64,000 nucleotides of DNA from CAYLLN01 sp964384375 (GCA_964384375.1 CAYLLN010000015.1:1-64000); one strand, 5' to 3'. Positions 17,378 through 25,565 are shown, numbered from the stretch's first letter. Translations and numbers: made by a program. The notes: generated by a model from the sequence alone, not told the origin.

Positions 17378-18058
17378 CTACATGCCGCTCGATCCGCCAC
17401 CACCACCACCGTCGCCGCCGCCGTCGCCGCCGCTCGCGGCCGGCAGACGCGGAGCCGGAATCGTGGCTTGGAACGACTGCGACATCGCATCGACATACGA
17501 GCCCGACCAGCCCGGCGGCTCGGTGCTCGTCGGGATGACCGGCGGCACGGCGCCGTCGGCAAACTTCTGTACGGCCGCATTGACCGACGCGACGCGGGAG
17601 TTCGTCTGCTCGGCATTGTCGCCGCGGAGCACAAACACGGCCCGGCGATGCAGCGGGGCTTGCGTCACGATCCATTTGACCTGCAATTCGCCGGCCCGGT
17701 TGAGCTGGTGATTGTCGTCAAACAGGTACGTGCCGATCGTGTTTTGCATCTTCCAGCCGTTGTCGGCCTGGATGCAGAAGGGCGCGCGCTGGGCGGCCCG
17801 GTCGGCCGACAGGAACGGTTCGGGCCAGGCATTGTTGCGGTGCCAGTCCACGTGAACGCGGTGCCAGAATTTGTCCCATTTCGCACCCCACGTTTGGCCG
17901 TGGCCATTGCAGCAGTCGCCGCTGGCATAGGCCGTTTCGCCAATCGTGGGGTCAACTTTCTGGACTGCGTCTTTTTGGACTGCGTCCTTTTGTGCGTAGG
18001 CAGAGCCGGCCAGTGCCGAGCCTGCTATCGCGGTGACAGCCAAGAGCCAACGTCGCAT
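17378..18058 (-). CDS. secreted protein of unknown function, glycine-rich tail
   Basis: A 226-residue exported protein with a clean signal peptide (RRWLLAVTAIAGSALAGSAYA). The ATG at 18058 has GGGAGA upstream; a longer reading from 18175 lacks a signal and is rejected. The mature start contains a short duplication, QKDAVQKDAVQKV. The conserved-looking core is rich in W, H and C (CCNGHGQTWGAKWDKFWHRV), followed by APLHRRAVFVLRGDN and AAVQKFADG. The tail is a run of G and D ending SSGM. No known domain is recognised. It is flanked by the two copies of an 80-bp hairpin element and has its own terminator. Confidence 0.75.
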   Translation of the reverse strand: MRRWLLAVTAIAGSALAGSAYAQKDAVQKDAVQKVDPTIGETAYASGDCCNGHGQTWGAKWDKFWHRVHVDWHRNNAWPEPFLSADRAAQRAPFCIQADNGWKMQNTIGTYLFDDNHQLNRAGELQVKWIVTQAPLHRRAVFVLRGDNAEQTNSRVASVNAAVQKFADGAVPPVIPTSTEPPGWSGSYVDAMSQSFQATIPAPRLPAASGGDGGGDGGGGGGSSGM

Positions 18059-18478
18059 CGGGGATCTCCCGGATCGGGGATCGGGCGGCGCTTGCGCGGC
18101 CGAAGTGCAGTCGGCCGGAAGCGCGGTCGCCCGGAAAATCGGTGGGGCACGAGACCACTTCGCTTCCACGCTCATCGGACGCTTAAGTGGCTAGCATCCA
18201 TTGCGAGCGCGGGGCTCCCTATAGTCGGTACGACCGGCAGGGAGACGGGGTTCGGCGAAGCTAGCGGGGGTGGCTGTCAGTGGCGCATCAGGGTAGCTGT
18301 GGTTGGTGCCCGGGTGGCTGTGGGTCGCGCAGCGAACCACGGTCATTGAACGCGATTGGCCGTGGGCGGCTGCGCCGACCACAGCCACCCCCATTGAGCG
18401 AGGCACCGCCAGCTAACAATTGCAGTTGGTTGAGAGGCCACGCTGGCATACCATTGCGCCTGCCACGGAGGGCGACGG
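18059..18478. other. intergenic region between divergent genes
   Basis: About 420 bases between the glycine-tailed protein gene and waaF. It contains copy 2 of the hairpin element (18311-18390) and partial related words just before it (GGGGGTGGCTGTCAG near 18266, GTAGCTGTGGTTGGTGCC near 18293). Promoters for both flanking genes should be here, but I see no convincing match. Confidence 0.6.
18311..18390. repeat. 80-bp hairpin element, copy 2
   Basis: Same element as 17192-17272: identical ends, same internal GTCGCGCAGCGAACCACGG and CGTGGGCGGCTGCGCCGACC blocks, differing mainly in the loop. It ends 88 bases before the waaF start codon. Confidence 0.85.
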
Positions 18479-19528
18479 ATGAAGATCGGCGTAATGCTGC
18501 CGAATTGGGTCGGCGATCTAGTCATGGCCACGCCGACGCTGCGCGCTCTGGCCCGTCGCTATCCAAAGTCACGGATCGTCGGGATTGGCCGACCGCACCT
18601 CTTGCCGCTGCTGGATGGTTTGCCCTGGCTGGCGGAGACGATCGCCTGGGAACATCGGGGCCGGGGCTGGATTCGCCGAACCTGGCAAGTGATCCGCCAG
18701 CTGCGCCGCAAGCGGCTCGACGCGCTGCTCGTCCTGCGCAACTCGGGCTTTGCGGCTGGTGTCGCCCGGATGACTGGCGCGAAACAAGTGATCGGCTATG
18801 CTCGTCGCGGCAGCCGGGCATTCTTGACGCGGGCAATTGCTCCGCCGCGTCTGGGCGGCAAATTCACGCCGATTTCAGCCGTCGATTACTACCTGCGGCT
18901 GGCTGAGGAGTTCGACTGCGTGACAACCAATCCGCGGGTTGAACTGGCGACGACGCCGGCCGATGAACTGGCCGCCGACCGCGTGTGGCACAACCTGTGG
19001 CTTCCCAATCCACGGGAAGTGGTGCTGCTGAACGTCGGCGGAGCGTATGGGCAGGCCAAACATTGGCCGCGGCAGCACTGCATCGATCTGGCCCGCAAAC
19101 TCGCCAGCGAGCGAGGCCTGGCGGTCGTTATCCTCTGCGGCCCCGACGAACGCGACAAAGCCGCGGAACTGGCCGCTGCCGCAGCTCATCCACAAGTCTT
19201 GAGCATGGCGAGTGAGGATGTCGCCTTTGGTCCCACCAAAGCCGTCATTCGCCGTGCGGCACTGCTGGTGACGACCGACAGTGGCCCGCGGCACATCGCC
19301 GCCGCGGTGGGAACACCCACGATCACGCTCTTTGGCCCCATCGACCCGAAATGGAGTGAAAACTACCAGTCGGGCTCGGTGCAACTCCACCTGCCCCTCG
19401 ATTGTTCCCCCTGCGGCAAGCGTGTCTGCCCGCTAGGACATCATCGCTGCCTGAAGGATCTCACGCCGGACCTTGTTCTCGACGCGGTGGACCAGATTCT
19501 AAGTCGAGAATCGCGCCGCGTTGCCTGA
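18479..19528 (+). CDS. waaF: ADP-heptose--LPS heptosyltransferase II
   Basis: Glycosyltransferase family 9 enzyme that adds the second heptose to the lipopolysaccharide inner core. 349 residues. The N-terminus MKIGVMLPNWVGDLVMATP, the LNVGGAYGQAKHWP block and the donor-binding VTTDSGPRHIAAAVGTPTI are diagnostic, as is the cysteine-rich CSPCGKRVCPLGHHRCL segment near the end. It acts on the inner face of the cytoplasmic membrane. The next gene is a family 2 glycosyltransferase often found with it. The stop codon (19526-19528) lies inside a degenerate heptamer array. Presence of waaF implies a heptose-containing outer-membrane glycolipid. Confidence 0.93.
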   Translation: MKIGVMLPNWVGDLVMATPTLRALARRYPKSRIVGIGRPHLLPLLDGLPWLAETIAWEHRGRGWIRRTWQVIRQLRRKRLDALLVLRNSGFAAGVARMTGAKQVIGYARRGSRAFLTRAIAPPRLGGKFTPISAVDYYLRLAEEFDCVTTNPRVELATTPADELAADRVWHNLWLPNPREVVLLNVGGAYGQAKHWPRQHCIDLARKLASERGLAVVILCGPDERDKAAELAAAAAHPQVLSMASEDVAFGPTKAVIRRAALLVTTDSGPRHIAAAVGTPTITLFGPIDPKWSENYQSGSVQLHLPLDCSPCGKRVCPLGHHRCLKDLTPDLVLDAVDQILSRESRRVA

Positions 19529-19557
19529 ACTTGAAACCTGAAACTTGGAACCTGAAA
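19524..19557. repeat. degenerate heptamer array across the waaF stop
   Basis: Units CCTGAAC, TTGAAA, CCTGAAA, CTTGGAA, CCTGAAA. The first unit contains the TGA stop of waaF. The same starting unit, CCTGAAC, covers the glpD stop at 28543. Confidence 0.7.
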
Positions 19558-19596
19558 CATACGCCCACTGCGTGCCAATCTGCCCCCTGTCTCCTG

Positions 19597-19617
19597 TCCT
19601 CTGTCCTCTGTCCTCTG
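19597..19617. repeat. TCCTCTG heptamer x3 before a start codon
   Basis: Three perfect TCCTCTG units, preceded by a degenerate CTGTCTCCTG, ending nine bases before the ATG at 19626. The leader of that gene is therefore nearly pure pyrimidine and offers no Shine-Dalgarno sequence. Confidence 0.8.
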
Positions 19618-19625
19618 CCTTCCCC

Positions 19626-20417
19626 ATGCCCCTCACCGTCCTCATCCCCTGCAAGAACGAACGCCGGCACCTGGCCGAGTGCATTGCGTCGGTCCGACCG
19701 ATTGCCGATGAAATTCTCGTCGCCGACTCCGGCTCAACCGATGGCAGCCTCGAGATTGCCCGCCATTTGGGCTGTCGCGTGATCGAGCGGGACTATGTGA
19801 ACTCAGCGAACTTCAAGAACTGGGCCATTCCACAAGCCCGCCACGGCTGGGTGCTCGTCGTCGATGCCGACGAACGGGTGACGCCGCAACTGGCGAGCGA
19901 AATACGCGCGGCATTAGCGGACAATCCCGAACACGACGCCTATCAGCTGCGCCGCGATTTGTACTTCCTCGGCCACCGGATCAATCACTGCGGCGTCTCG
20001 GACGGTTACCTCGTCCGGCTTTTTCGCCGCGACGCCTGCCGCTACCAAAAACGCCGCGTCCATGCCGACGTGGAGGTTCCCAGCGGCAAAATCGGCCGTC
20101 TCGCACAGCGGCTCTTGCACTATACGGCCCTCGACATCGACGACTTCGTAGCCAAGCAGCAGCGCTACAGCACCTGGTCGGCACTCGACGCCTACGATGC
20201 CGGCAAACGAAGCACGCTCGCCAAAATGCTGCTGCACGCCCCCCTGCGATTCGCTCAGCTCTATTTGCTCAAACGGGGCTTCCTCGACGGCCGTGCCGGC
20301 CTCGTCGTTTGCGGCATCATGGCCTACTACACGTTCCTCAAGGACGCCAAGCTCTGGGCCCTGCGGCACTCGAAGGAGCTGCCGCAAGAGGAAACTATTC
20401 AGCGGCGAGCGGCATAA
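19626..20417 (+). CDS. family 2 glycosyltransferase (WaaE/KdtX-like)
   Basis: A 263-residue GT-A-fold glycosyltransferase. The start MPLTVLIPCKNERRHL, VADSGSTDGSLEIA and the metal-binding VVDADERVT are typical of the WaaE/KdtX group, which adds a glucose to lipopolysaccharide heptose I. The C-terminal third (YLLKRGFLDGRAGLVVCGIMAYYTFLKDAKLWAL) matches the same group. The ATG at 19626 is used because upstream sequence is a pyrimidine repeat, not protein-like. It is 97 bases from waaF on the same strand, which supports a joint role in LPS core synthesis. Exact sugar and acceptor cannot be stated. Confidence 0.88.
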   Translation: MPLTVLIPCKNERRHLAECIASVRPIADEILVADSGSTDGSLEIARHLGCRVIERDYVNSANFKNWAIPQARHGWVLVVDADERVTPQLASEIRAALADNPEHDAYQLRRDLYFLGHRINHCGVSDGYLVRLFRRDACRYQKRRVHADVEVPSGKIGRLAQRLLHYTALDIDDFVAKQQRYSTWSALDAYDAGKRSTLAKMLLHAPLRFAQLYLLKRGFLDGRAGLVVCGIMAYYTFLKDAKLWALRHSKELPQEETIQRRAA

Positions 20418-20529
20418 GTAGCAGGCACACTTTACGCCGCCGCAATGTAAGTACTAGTTCGCCTCGCTTGTTCTAGAGGGTGCTGGAATGTTTTTGCCAG
20501 CTCATTTCTCAAGGCAAGCAGGCCCAGCG

Positions 20530-20993
20530 ATGGCGGTTTCGATTCCGAATCAGCATCCCGTCTGTTTGTCGGCTGAGCACCGCGAGCGTTTCGAGGAGAT
20601 CACGCGGAGCGGGCACTCGTCGGCGAAGAAGATCAAGCACGCGCAGATCCTGCTGCTTAGCGACCGCCATCGCCTCGGAGGGCCGCTGACGCGGACGGCG
20701 ATCGCGGAGGGCTCGGGATGCACGCGAACTCGGTGGATCGGATTCGCAAGCGGTTTGTCCAGGAAGGCGAGGAGCCGGCGCTCGCGCGTAAGCAGCCAGC
20801 CGAGCCGCCGGTTCAGCCGATCTTGGACGGCCACACCGAAGCCCAATTGATCGCCATCTGCTGCAGCACCGCGCCGGACGGACGGACGCGGTGGACAATG
20901 CAGCTCTTGGCGGACGAACTGGTGAAACGCCGTGTGGTGACGCAGATTTCCGCCGAGACGGTCCGCCGCACGCTGAAAAAACGACACGTCTGA
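20530..20993 (+). pseudogene. IS630-type transposase remnant, frameshifted and truncated
   Basis: The reading frame from 20530 encodes an IS630-family N-terminus (helix-turn-helix type: HAQILLLSDRH, PLTRTAIAEG). Near 20713 the frame changes: one base seems to be missing in GAGGGCTCGGG, after which frame 3 continues with MHANSVDRIRKRFVQEGEEP, TRWTMQLLADELVKRR and SAETVRRTLKKRHV, then stops at 20993. The DDE catalytic domain, which should follow LKK, is absent. Thus the piece is a fossil of about 155 codons with no active site. No terminal inverted repeats could be identified. Confidence 0.85.
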
Positions 20994-21017
20994 TCAAGCG
21001 TTCCCATCACGCCGAGC

Positions 21018-21716
21018 CTACTTCGGCACGCTGAGCGTCACCGACCGCTGCGGGCAGTTCTGGACGGGTTTGGAAACCGCGCCAGTCGCCACGTTGATAT
21101 CCAGATCCTTCCCGCGGCCTTCGTGCAATCGCTTAATGAACTCGTCGATGGTCCCCTCGACCAGGATCACTTCGTCCTTGGCCAGTCCGGCCGTATGAGC
21201 AATTCCCCCATCCTCGACCGCCGTGATTTGCAACGCGAACTCTACGTGGCTGTCTCGAACGACCTGAATCTGTGCGAGCGTAAACCCAAGGTGCTTCTCA
21301 ACCTCACGTTCGCGCTGAATGCGGCCATAGACCTGCCACGCTGCCGTCCCGCCGCCGGCCAGGACCGAACCGAGAAAGAGGACGACGATCGCCAGCATCA
21401 GCCGCACCACAAACGTGTCCATCTGCTGCAAAAGCTGCGTCCGGTTGCCGGTCATCACCATGCCGGCCAGAACCAATATCGAGAACGCGCCAAAGCAGAC
21501 CGCCATGCCAGCCACGAGCCCCCACAGGATGCCGAGATAGTTCATCGCCGCAAACTGAATGCAGCAGACGAACATCAGGGCGAACATCGCCCTCAGGCCA
21601 AACCGCCAGGGGGACGGCGGCGGCGGAACGATCTCGGCGACGATCGGCTCCAAGGCGGGAGGCAATTCAGCCGGAGAACTCGGAGTTGGTGGTCGCAATG
21701 TGTCGGCTGGAGGCAT
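21018..21716 (-). CDS. membrane protein with C-terminal PDZ-like segment
   Basis: A 232-residue protein of unknown function. A proline-rich N-terminal 35 residues is followed by about four hydrophobic helices (FGLRAMFALMFVCCIQFAAM, LVAGMAVCFGAFSILVLAG, LMLAIVVLFLGSVLAG). The soluble C-terminus contains GFTLAQIQVVRDSHVEFALQ and GIAHTAGLAKDEVILVEG, which resembles a PDZ carboxylate loop and fold but is too short for certainty. ATG at 21716 is taken; a TTG at 21737 would add seven residues. It converges on the transposase remnant. No close functional family recognised. Confidence 0.65.
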   Translation of the reverse strand: MPPADTLRPPTPSSPAELPPALEPIVAEIVPPPPSPWRFGLRAMFALMFVCCIQFAAMNYLGILWGLVAGMAVCFGAFSILVLAGMVMTGNRTQLLQQMDTFVVRLMLAIVVLFLGSVLAGGGTAAWQVYGRIQREREVEKHLGFTLAQIQVVRDSHVEFALQITAVEDGGIAHTAGLAKDEVILVEGTIDEFIKRLHEGRGKDLDINVATGAVSKPVQNCPQRSVTLSVPK

Positions 21717-21778
21717 TTGAGCGACAGTGGGGAACAAACCCTAGGTTGCCCGTGCTTTTAGTCACCGAAAATTTCCAG

Positions 21779-21985
21779 TCACCGAAACAACCGGAGGAAC
21801 GGAAAGATACTGGCGAGCCACATCCAGAACTTCAGCCAAAACCTCCGGTCTTCGATCGCATTCTCGTTGGCGATGAGCTGCTCATAGGCCGCATCATTGC
21901 TGCACCCACAGCCGACACAATAGCCACTTCCCTCGGGCAGAGGCTGCAAACAACGGCGGCAAGTGCGACGGTGGAGATCGGTCAT
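21779..21985 (-). CDS. small zinc-ribbon protein with membrane tail
   Basis: A 68-residue protein. The N-terminus carries two CxxC knuckles (CRRCLQPLPEGSGYCVGCGC), as in a zinc-ribbon. A charged linker leads to a C-terminal hydrophobic helix (FWLKFWMWLASIFPFLRLF), so the protein is likely tail-anchored. Function unknown. It lies about 100 bases downstream of rho on the same strand. The coherent domain order and the ATG at 21985 make it a likely real gene in spite of its size. Confidence 0.6.
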   Translation of the reverse strand: MTDLHRRTCRRCLQPLPEGSGYCVGCGCSNDAAYEQLIANENAIEDRRFWLKFWMWLASIFPFLRLFR

Positions 21986-22066
21986 CGCTGTTTCGTCTCC
22001 TCTGTCTTCTGGCTTCTCCGTACTGTCGCCTCAGTGGGCTCAGCCCACCGCTCACCTTCTCCACTT

Positions 22067-22087
22067 CCCACTACCCTCTACCCTCTA
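22067..22087. repeat. heptamer array across the rho stop
   Basis: On the minus strand the units are TAGAGGG, TAGAGGG, TAGTGGG, and the first TAG is the rho stop codon (22085-22087). A further related unit, AAGTGGAG, follows. Confidence 0.8.
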
Positions 22088-23599
22088 CTTCAAGCTCATA
22101 CTCATCAAAAACTCCGCGTTCGTCTTCGTCTTTGCCATCCGCCCGACGAGCAGTTCCATCGCGTTCGGCGAATCCATATCGGCCAGAAAGCGGCGCATCA
22201 CCGTGACGCGGCGGTATTCGTCCGGGTCCATCAGGATCTCTTCACGGCGCGTGCCGCTCTTCTTAATGTCGATGGCCGGCCAGATTCTCTTGTCCACCAA
22301 ACGGCGATCCAAGTGAATTTCCAGATTGCCGGTCCCCTTGAACTCCTCGAAGATCACGTCGTCCATCTTGCTGCCAGTATCGACGAGAGCCGTGGCAAGG
22401 ATCGTCAGCGAACCCCCTTCCTCCACTTTGCGGGCCGAGCCGAAGAAGCGTTTGGGCTGCTGGAGGGCGTTCGCGTCGAGCCCGCCCGTAAGCAGCTTCC
22501 CCGACTGCGGACATTCGCTGTTCCACGCCCGGGCGAGGCGCGTGATCGAATCGAGGAAGATCACAACGTCCGTGCCGCACTCGACCAGGCGTTTCGCCTT
22601 TTCGAGGACCATGTTGGCGACCTGCACGTGGCGGGCCGGCGGCTCGTCGAACGTGCTGCTGATGACTTCGCAGTTGCGCCCCTTCACCTGCCGCTCCATG
22701 TCGGTCACTTCCTCGGGCCGCTCATCGACGAGGAGCATAATGACGTAGGCTTCCGGGAAGTTTTGCAGGACCGCCTTGGCCATCTTCTGCATCAGGATGG
22801 TCTTGCCGGCCCGCGGCGGGCTGACGATCAGGCCGCGCTGGCCAAAGCCGATCGGCGTGACCAGATCGACGACGCGCGTGCATGGATCTTCGGGGTCGTG
22901 CTCCATGACGATCCGCTTATCCGGGTGCAGCGGCGTCAGGTCGTCGAACGAGACCCGGTTCTGGGCCTGATTCGGATCCTGGTAGTTGATCGCTTCGACG
23001 CGCAGCAGCGCGAAATACCGCTCGTTTTCCTTGGGCGGGCGAATCTGGCCGGAGACGGTCGCTCCGGTTCGCAGGCCAAAGCGGCGAATCTGGCTCGGCG
23101 AGACGTAGATGTCGTCCGGGCACGAGAGATAGTGATAGTCCGGACTGCGCAAAAACCCGAAGCCGTCGGGGAGGATTTCCAGCGTCCCCTCCCCGTACAT
23201 GAGGCCGTTCATCTTGACCCGCTCTTTCAGAATTCGAAAGATCAGGTCCTGACGCTTCAGGCCGGCGACTTCGGTGACGTTCTCCTTGCGGGCCTCCTCG
23301 ATAAGCTGCGGCATGCTCATCTTTTGCAGCTCGGCGATGTGCGTCTCGTGCTGCTTGTTCAGCTTCGAGAGCTTTTCATCGACCTCGGCCAGGTCGCCGC
23401 GCTCGGCCAGTTCCGCAAGTTCCTCGGCGAGCGAGAGCGGCTCCCCTTCGCGCTCGATCTCGCGGAGGATCTCAAGGTGCTCGGGGCCGAGTTCCGTAGC
23501 CGTCGAGGCGGTCGTCGGCGCCGGGTTAGCGGTCGGGGGTCCGTCGTCACGCGGCAGGTCTTTGTCCGCGCGGTTGCGGTAGCTCTTGAAAGTCGTCAT
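22085..23599 (-). CDS. rho: transcription termination factor Rho
   Basis: Hexameric RNA helicase that ends transcription at C-rich unstructured RNA. 504 residues, longer than the usual 420 because of an N-terminal extension of about 90 residues rich in charged residues (ILREIEREGEPLSLAEELAELAER). The Rho N-terminal domain (MSMPQLIEEARKENV), the RNA-binding fold (GEGTLEILPDGFGFLR) and the ATPase domain with Walker A SPPRAGKT and Walker B VVIFLDSITRLARA are all intact, as is the Q-loop/R-loop segment near the C-terminus. The ATG at 23599 has GGAG upstream. A long C-rich leader precedes it. Confidence 0.97.
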   Translation of the reverse strand: MTTFKSYRNRADKDLPRDDGPPTANPAPTTASTATELGPEHLEILREIEREGEPLSLAEELAELAERGDLAEVDEKLSKLNKQHETHIAELQKMSMPQLIEEARKENVTEVAGLKRQDLIFRILKERVKMNGLMYGEGTLEILPDGFGFLRSPDYHYLSCPDDIYVSPSQIRRFGLRTGATVSGQIRPPKENERYFALLRVEAINYQDPNQAQNRVSFDDLTPLHPDKRIVMEHDPEDPCTRVVDLVTPIGFGQRGLIVSPPRAGKTILMQKMAKAVLQNFPEAYVIMLLVDERPEEVTDMERQVKGRNCEVISSTFDEPPARHVQVANMVLEKAKRLVECGTDVVIFLDSITRLARAWNSECPQSGKLLTGGLDANALQQPKRFFGSARKVEEGGSLTILATALVDTGSKMDDVIFEEFKGTGNLEIHLDRRLVDKRIWPAIDIKKSGTRREEILMDPDEYRRVTVMRRFLADMDSPNAMELLVGRMAKTKTNAEFLMSMSLK

Positions 23600-23977
23600 G
23601 TCTCTGCTCCGAAAGCGATGAGTTTGGCCCGGCGCACGAATGGCGTCGGAGGCGGGTGGGGAACGGGCAGCTTGGACTCGCGGACTGGACCACGCGGCAG
23701 CGAACGTGACGCGGAGTTCGATCGGAATTGCTAACCAAGCGTCGGCGGCAAGTGGAAGCCGAGCGAACCAGAGGCGGGGAGCCTCGCAAAAGGGGTGTGG
23801 GACCCAAGAACGAGCCGGACGGACGAGACGGTCGGGGAGGGAGGCAAACGAGGCGGAAGACCTTGCGGGCCGCGTGGACCCGCCCGGCCGATCCGCCGGT
23901 GCCCTTGGGAGTGTCCGTTCATTATCCCCACGGAAGTGCTGGGGGGAAGGGCAAGTTACCGAATTCTTGCAACTGCC
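23600..23977 (-). promoter_or_regulatory. long pyrimidine-rich leader upstream of rho
   Basis: 378 bases between coaE and rho with no supportable gene. On the transcribed (minus) strand the segment 23960-23740 is strongly rich in C and T and poor in stable hairpins, with runs such as TTTGCCTCCCTCCCCGACC and CTCCCCGCCTCTGG. That is the composition Rho itself binds. Known rho genes in other bacteria are autoregulated by premature termination in the leader, so this is a plausible rut-like control region. Inference only. Confidence 0.45.
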
Positions 23978-24586
23978 TCAATTCGCCCGTCCGACGAGAT
24001 CATTCCACGTCATCCGCACCACGTCCCGCACGTATTCGAGCGTCTTCACGTTACGGATCAGTATGTGCGACCGCGACGCCTTCTCGGCCAGCGGCATCTG
24101 GGCGGCTTCGCGGGCGGCGAACTGCTCGGCCGACCAGCCGCGGCGGACGGCCCGCTCCAGACGGGCGTCCCGGGGTGCGTCGATAAACACGATCTTGTCG
24201 CATAGCTTGTCCCAGCCTGCCTCGAACAGGAGTGCCGCATCGAGCACGGCCACACGTGGCGGTTGCGACTGGGCCTGCGTCTTGGCCATTTCCTGCTGCA
24301 GGCGCATCTGAATCCGCGGATGCGTCAGCTCCTCGAGAAACTTCTTTTCCGCGTCGCCTCCCGCGGCAAAGACGATCTTGGCGACTTCCTTGCGGCTGAT
24401 CTGGCCATTGGGATCGACGACGCGGTCTCCCCACCACTGCTTCAGCGTGGCGATAACGTCCGGCTCGCGGAGCACTTCGTGCCCCGCCTTGTCGGCATCG
24501 AGGACGAGCGCCCCCAGGTCGCGAAAGCAATCCGCGACCACGCTTTTGCCGCTGGCAATTCCGCCGACGAGTCCCAGAGTAAGCAT
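23978..24586 (-). CDS. coaE: dephospho-CoA kinase
   Basis: Last step of coenzyme A synthesis: phosphorylates the 3'-hydroxyl of dephospho-CoA with ATP. 202 residues, the normal length. The N-terminus MLTLGLVGGIASGKSVVAD holds the P-loop GGIASGKS; DADKAGHEVL, LEELTHPRIQ and VAVLDAALLFEAGWD are the family's substrate and lid blocks, and RRGWSAEQFAAREAAQMPL the conserved C-terminal pattern. It is upstream of rho on the same strand, separated by a long leader. Confidence 0.95.
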   Translation of the reverse strand: MLTLGLVGGIASGKSVVADCFRDLGALVLDADKAGHEVLREPDVIATLKQWWGDRVVDPNGQISRKEVAKIVFAAGGDAEKKFLEELTHPRIQMRLQQEMAKTQAQSQPPRVAVLDAALLFEAGWDKLCDKIVFIDAPRDARLERAVRRGWSAEQFAAREAAQMPLAEKASRSHILIRNVKTLEYVRDVVRMTWNDLVGRAN

Positions 24587-24728
24587 GGTGGCATTCTATC
24601 GGATGGCTGCCGACTTGAGCGATACGATTCCTCGACTCGACCGTTTAAAGGCTTTGTTCGTTGATTGCCGCAACTCCATCCTCTAAGCTGCGTCGCGAAC
24701 GAGCTTCGTCACCTAAGGACTCGCCGCT

Positions 24729-25484
24729 GTGCAACTTGCAGACCTCAAATGGCCCGCTGTGGCCGCTCTCGACCGCCGCACGCCGGTGGTCATTCCGATC
24801 GCTGCGTTAGAGCAGCATGGCCGCCACATGCCGGTGTTTACCGACAGCATGCTGCTGGGCGAGGTGATTCGCCGCGTGAGCGAGGCCTTGAAGGACCAGG
24901 TGCTTTTCACGCCGCTGCAATGGCTGGGTAATTCCGAGCATCACCTCGACTTCCCCGGCACGATGACCGCCTCGCCGCGGGTCTATCTCGACCTCTTACG
25001 CGACATGGCCCAGAACTTCGTATTTCATGGATTTACGCGGATCGTCCTGGTAAACGGCCACGGCGGGAATATCGTCCCGGCGCAGCAGGCGATGTTCGAG
25101 TTGCGGCAACAGCTTCGCAGCCGAAGCGATTTGCTGCTCCTGTCGGCGACATATTGGAGCTGCGGACTAGGCAGTGGTGAGCTTTCGGGCTTCGTTCAGT
25201 CCCGCATGGGGCACGCCTGCGAATGGGAAACGTCGATGATGCTCCGCATCGCGCCGCACCTGGTCGGCGACTTATCAAAGGTCCAGCCGGTCGAGTTCGG
25301 CAACCCCTTTGAGCCCGCCAGCCGGGCATGGATTACGAAGGACCGCACCGAGTCTGGGCATATCGGCGACCCGCGCGGAGCGACGGCCGAAAGGGGTGAG
25401 ATTCTGTTCTCAAGGTTTGCCGCGGACGTGATTGCGATGCTAGAGCGCGTCCTCACCTGGGACGGAAAATCGTGGGACGGGTAG
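24729..25484 (+). CDS. creatininase-family amidohydrolase
   Basis: A 251-residue metal-dependent amidohydrolase of the creatininase fold. Visible metal and active-site blocks are PIAALEQHGRHMPVFTDS (E, H, D ligands), GNSEHHLDFPGT, LVNGHGGN and GHACEWETSMML (final E). The start is GTG at 24729; no other start gives the conserved N-terminus. Substrates in this family include creatinine, formamide derivatives and mycofactocin precursor (MftE), but no mycofactocin genes are nearby, so substrate is unknown. Its stop is followed directly by a palindromic repeat. Confidence 0.86.
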   Translation: MQLADLKWPAVAALDRRTPVVIPIAALEQHGRHMPVFTDSMLLGEVIRRVSEALKDQVLFTPLQWLGNSEHHLDFPGTMTASPRVYLDLLRDMAQNFVFHGFTRIVLVNGHGGNIVPAQQAMFELRQQLRSRSDLLLLSATYWSCGLGSGELSGFVQSRMGHACEWETSMMLRIAPHLVGDLSKVQPVEFGNPFEPASRAWITKDRTESGHIGDPRGATAERGEILFSRFAADVIAMLERVLTWDGKSWDG

Positions 25485-25486
25485 TT

Positions 25487-25555
25487 CGTAGGGCAGGATT
25501 CATCCTGCCAGCCTTAAGACGGACGAAATTTGGCAGGACAAGTCCTGCCCTACGG
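25487..25555. repeat. GGCAGGA palindromic element with 12-base inverted ends
   Basis: Ends CGTAGGGCAGGA and TCCTGCCCTACG are perfect 12-base inverted repeats. Inside are two smaller palindromes, GGCAGGATTCATCCTGCC and GGCAGGACAAGTCCTGCC. It starts directly after the creatininase-family stop and ends 11 bases before the MFS start codon. A decayed relative lies at 4446-4505. Confidence 0.85.
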
Positions 25556-25565
25556 AGAATGGTTG

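Noticed and set aside
17608..18349. Plus-strand frame between the two hairpin copies
   Set aside because: Antisense to a signal-peptide-bearing gene with its own ribosome-binding site and terminator.
21686..23734. Plus-strand frame of about 680 codons opposite rho
   Set aside because: Fully antisense to rho, basic low-information protein, no recognisable family.
23640..23960. Small protein-coding gene in the rho leader
   Set aside because: Several short frames exist in both directions, but all are compositionally biased, overlap each other and lack conserved motifs.
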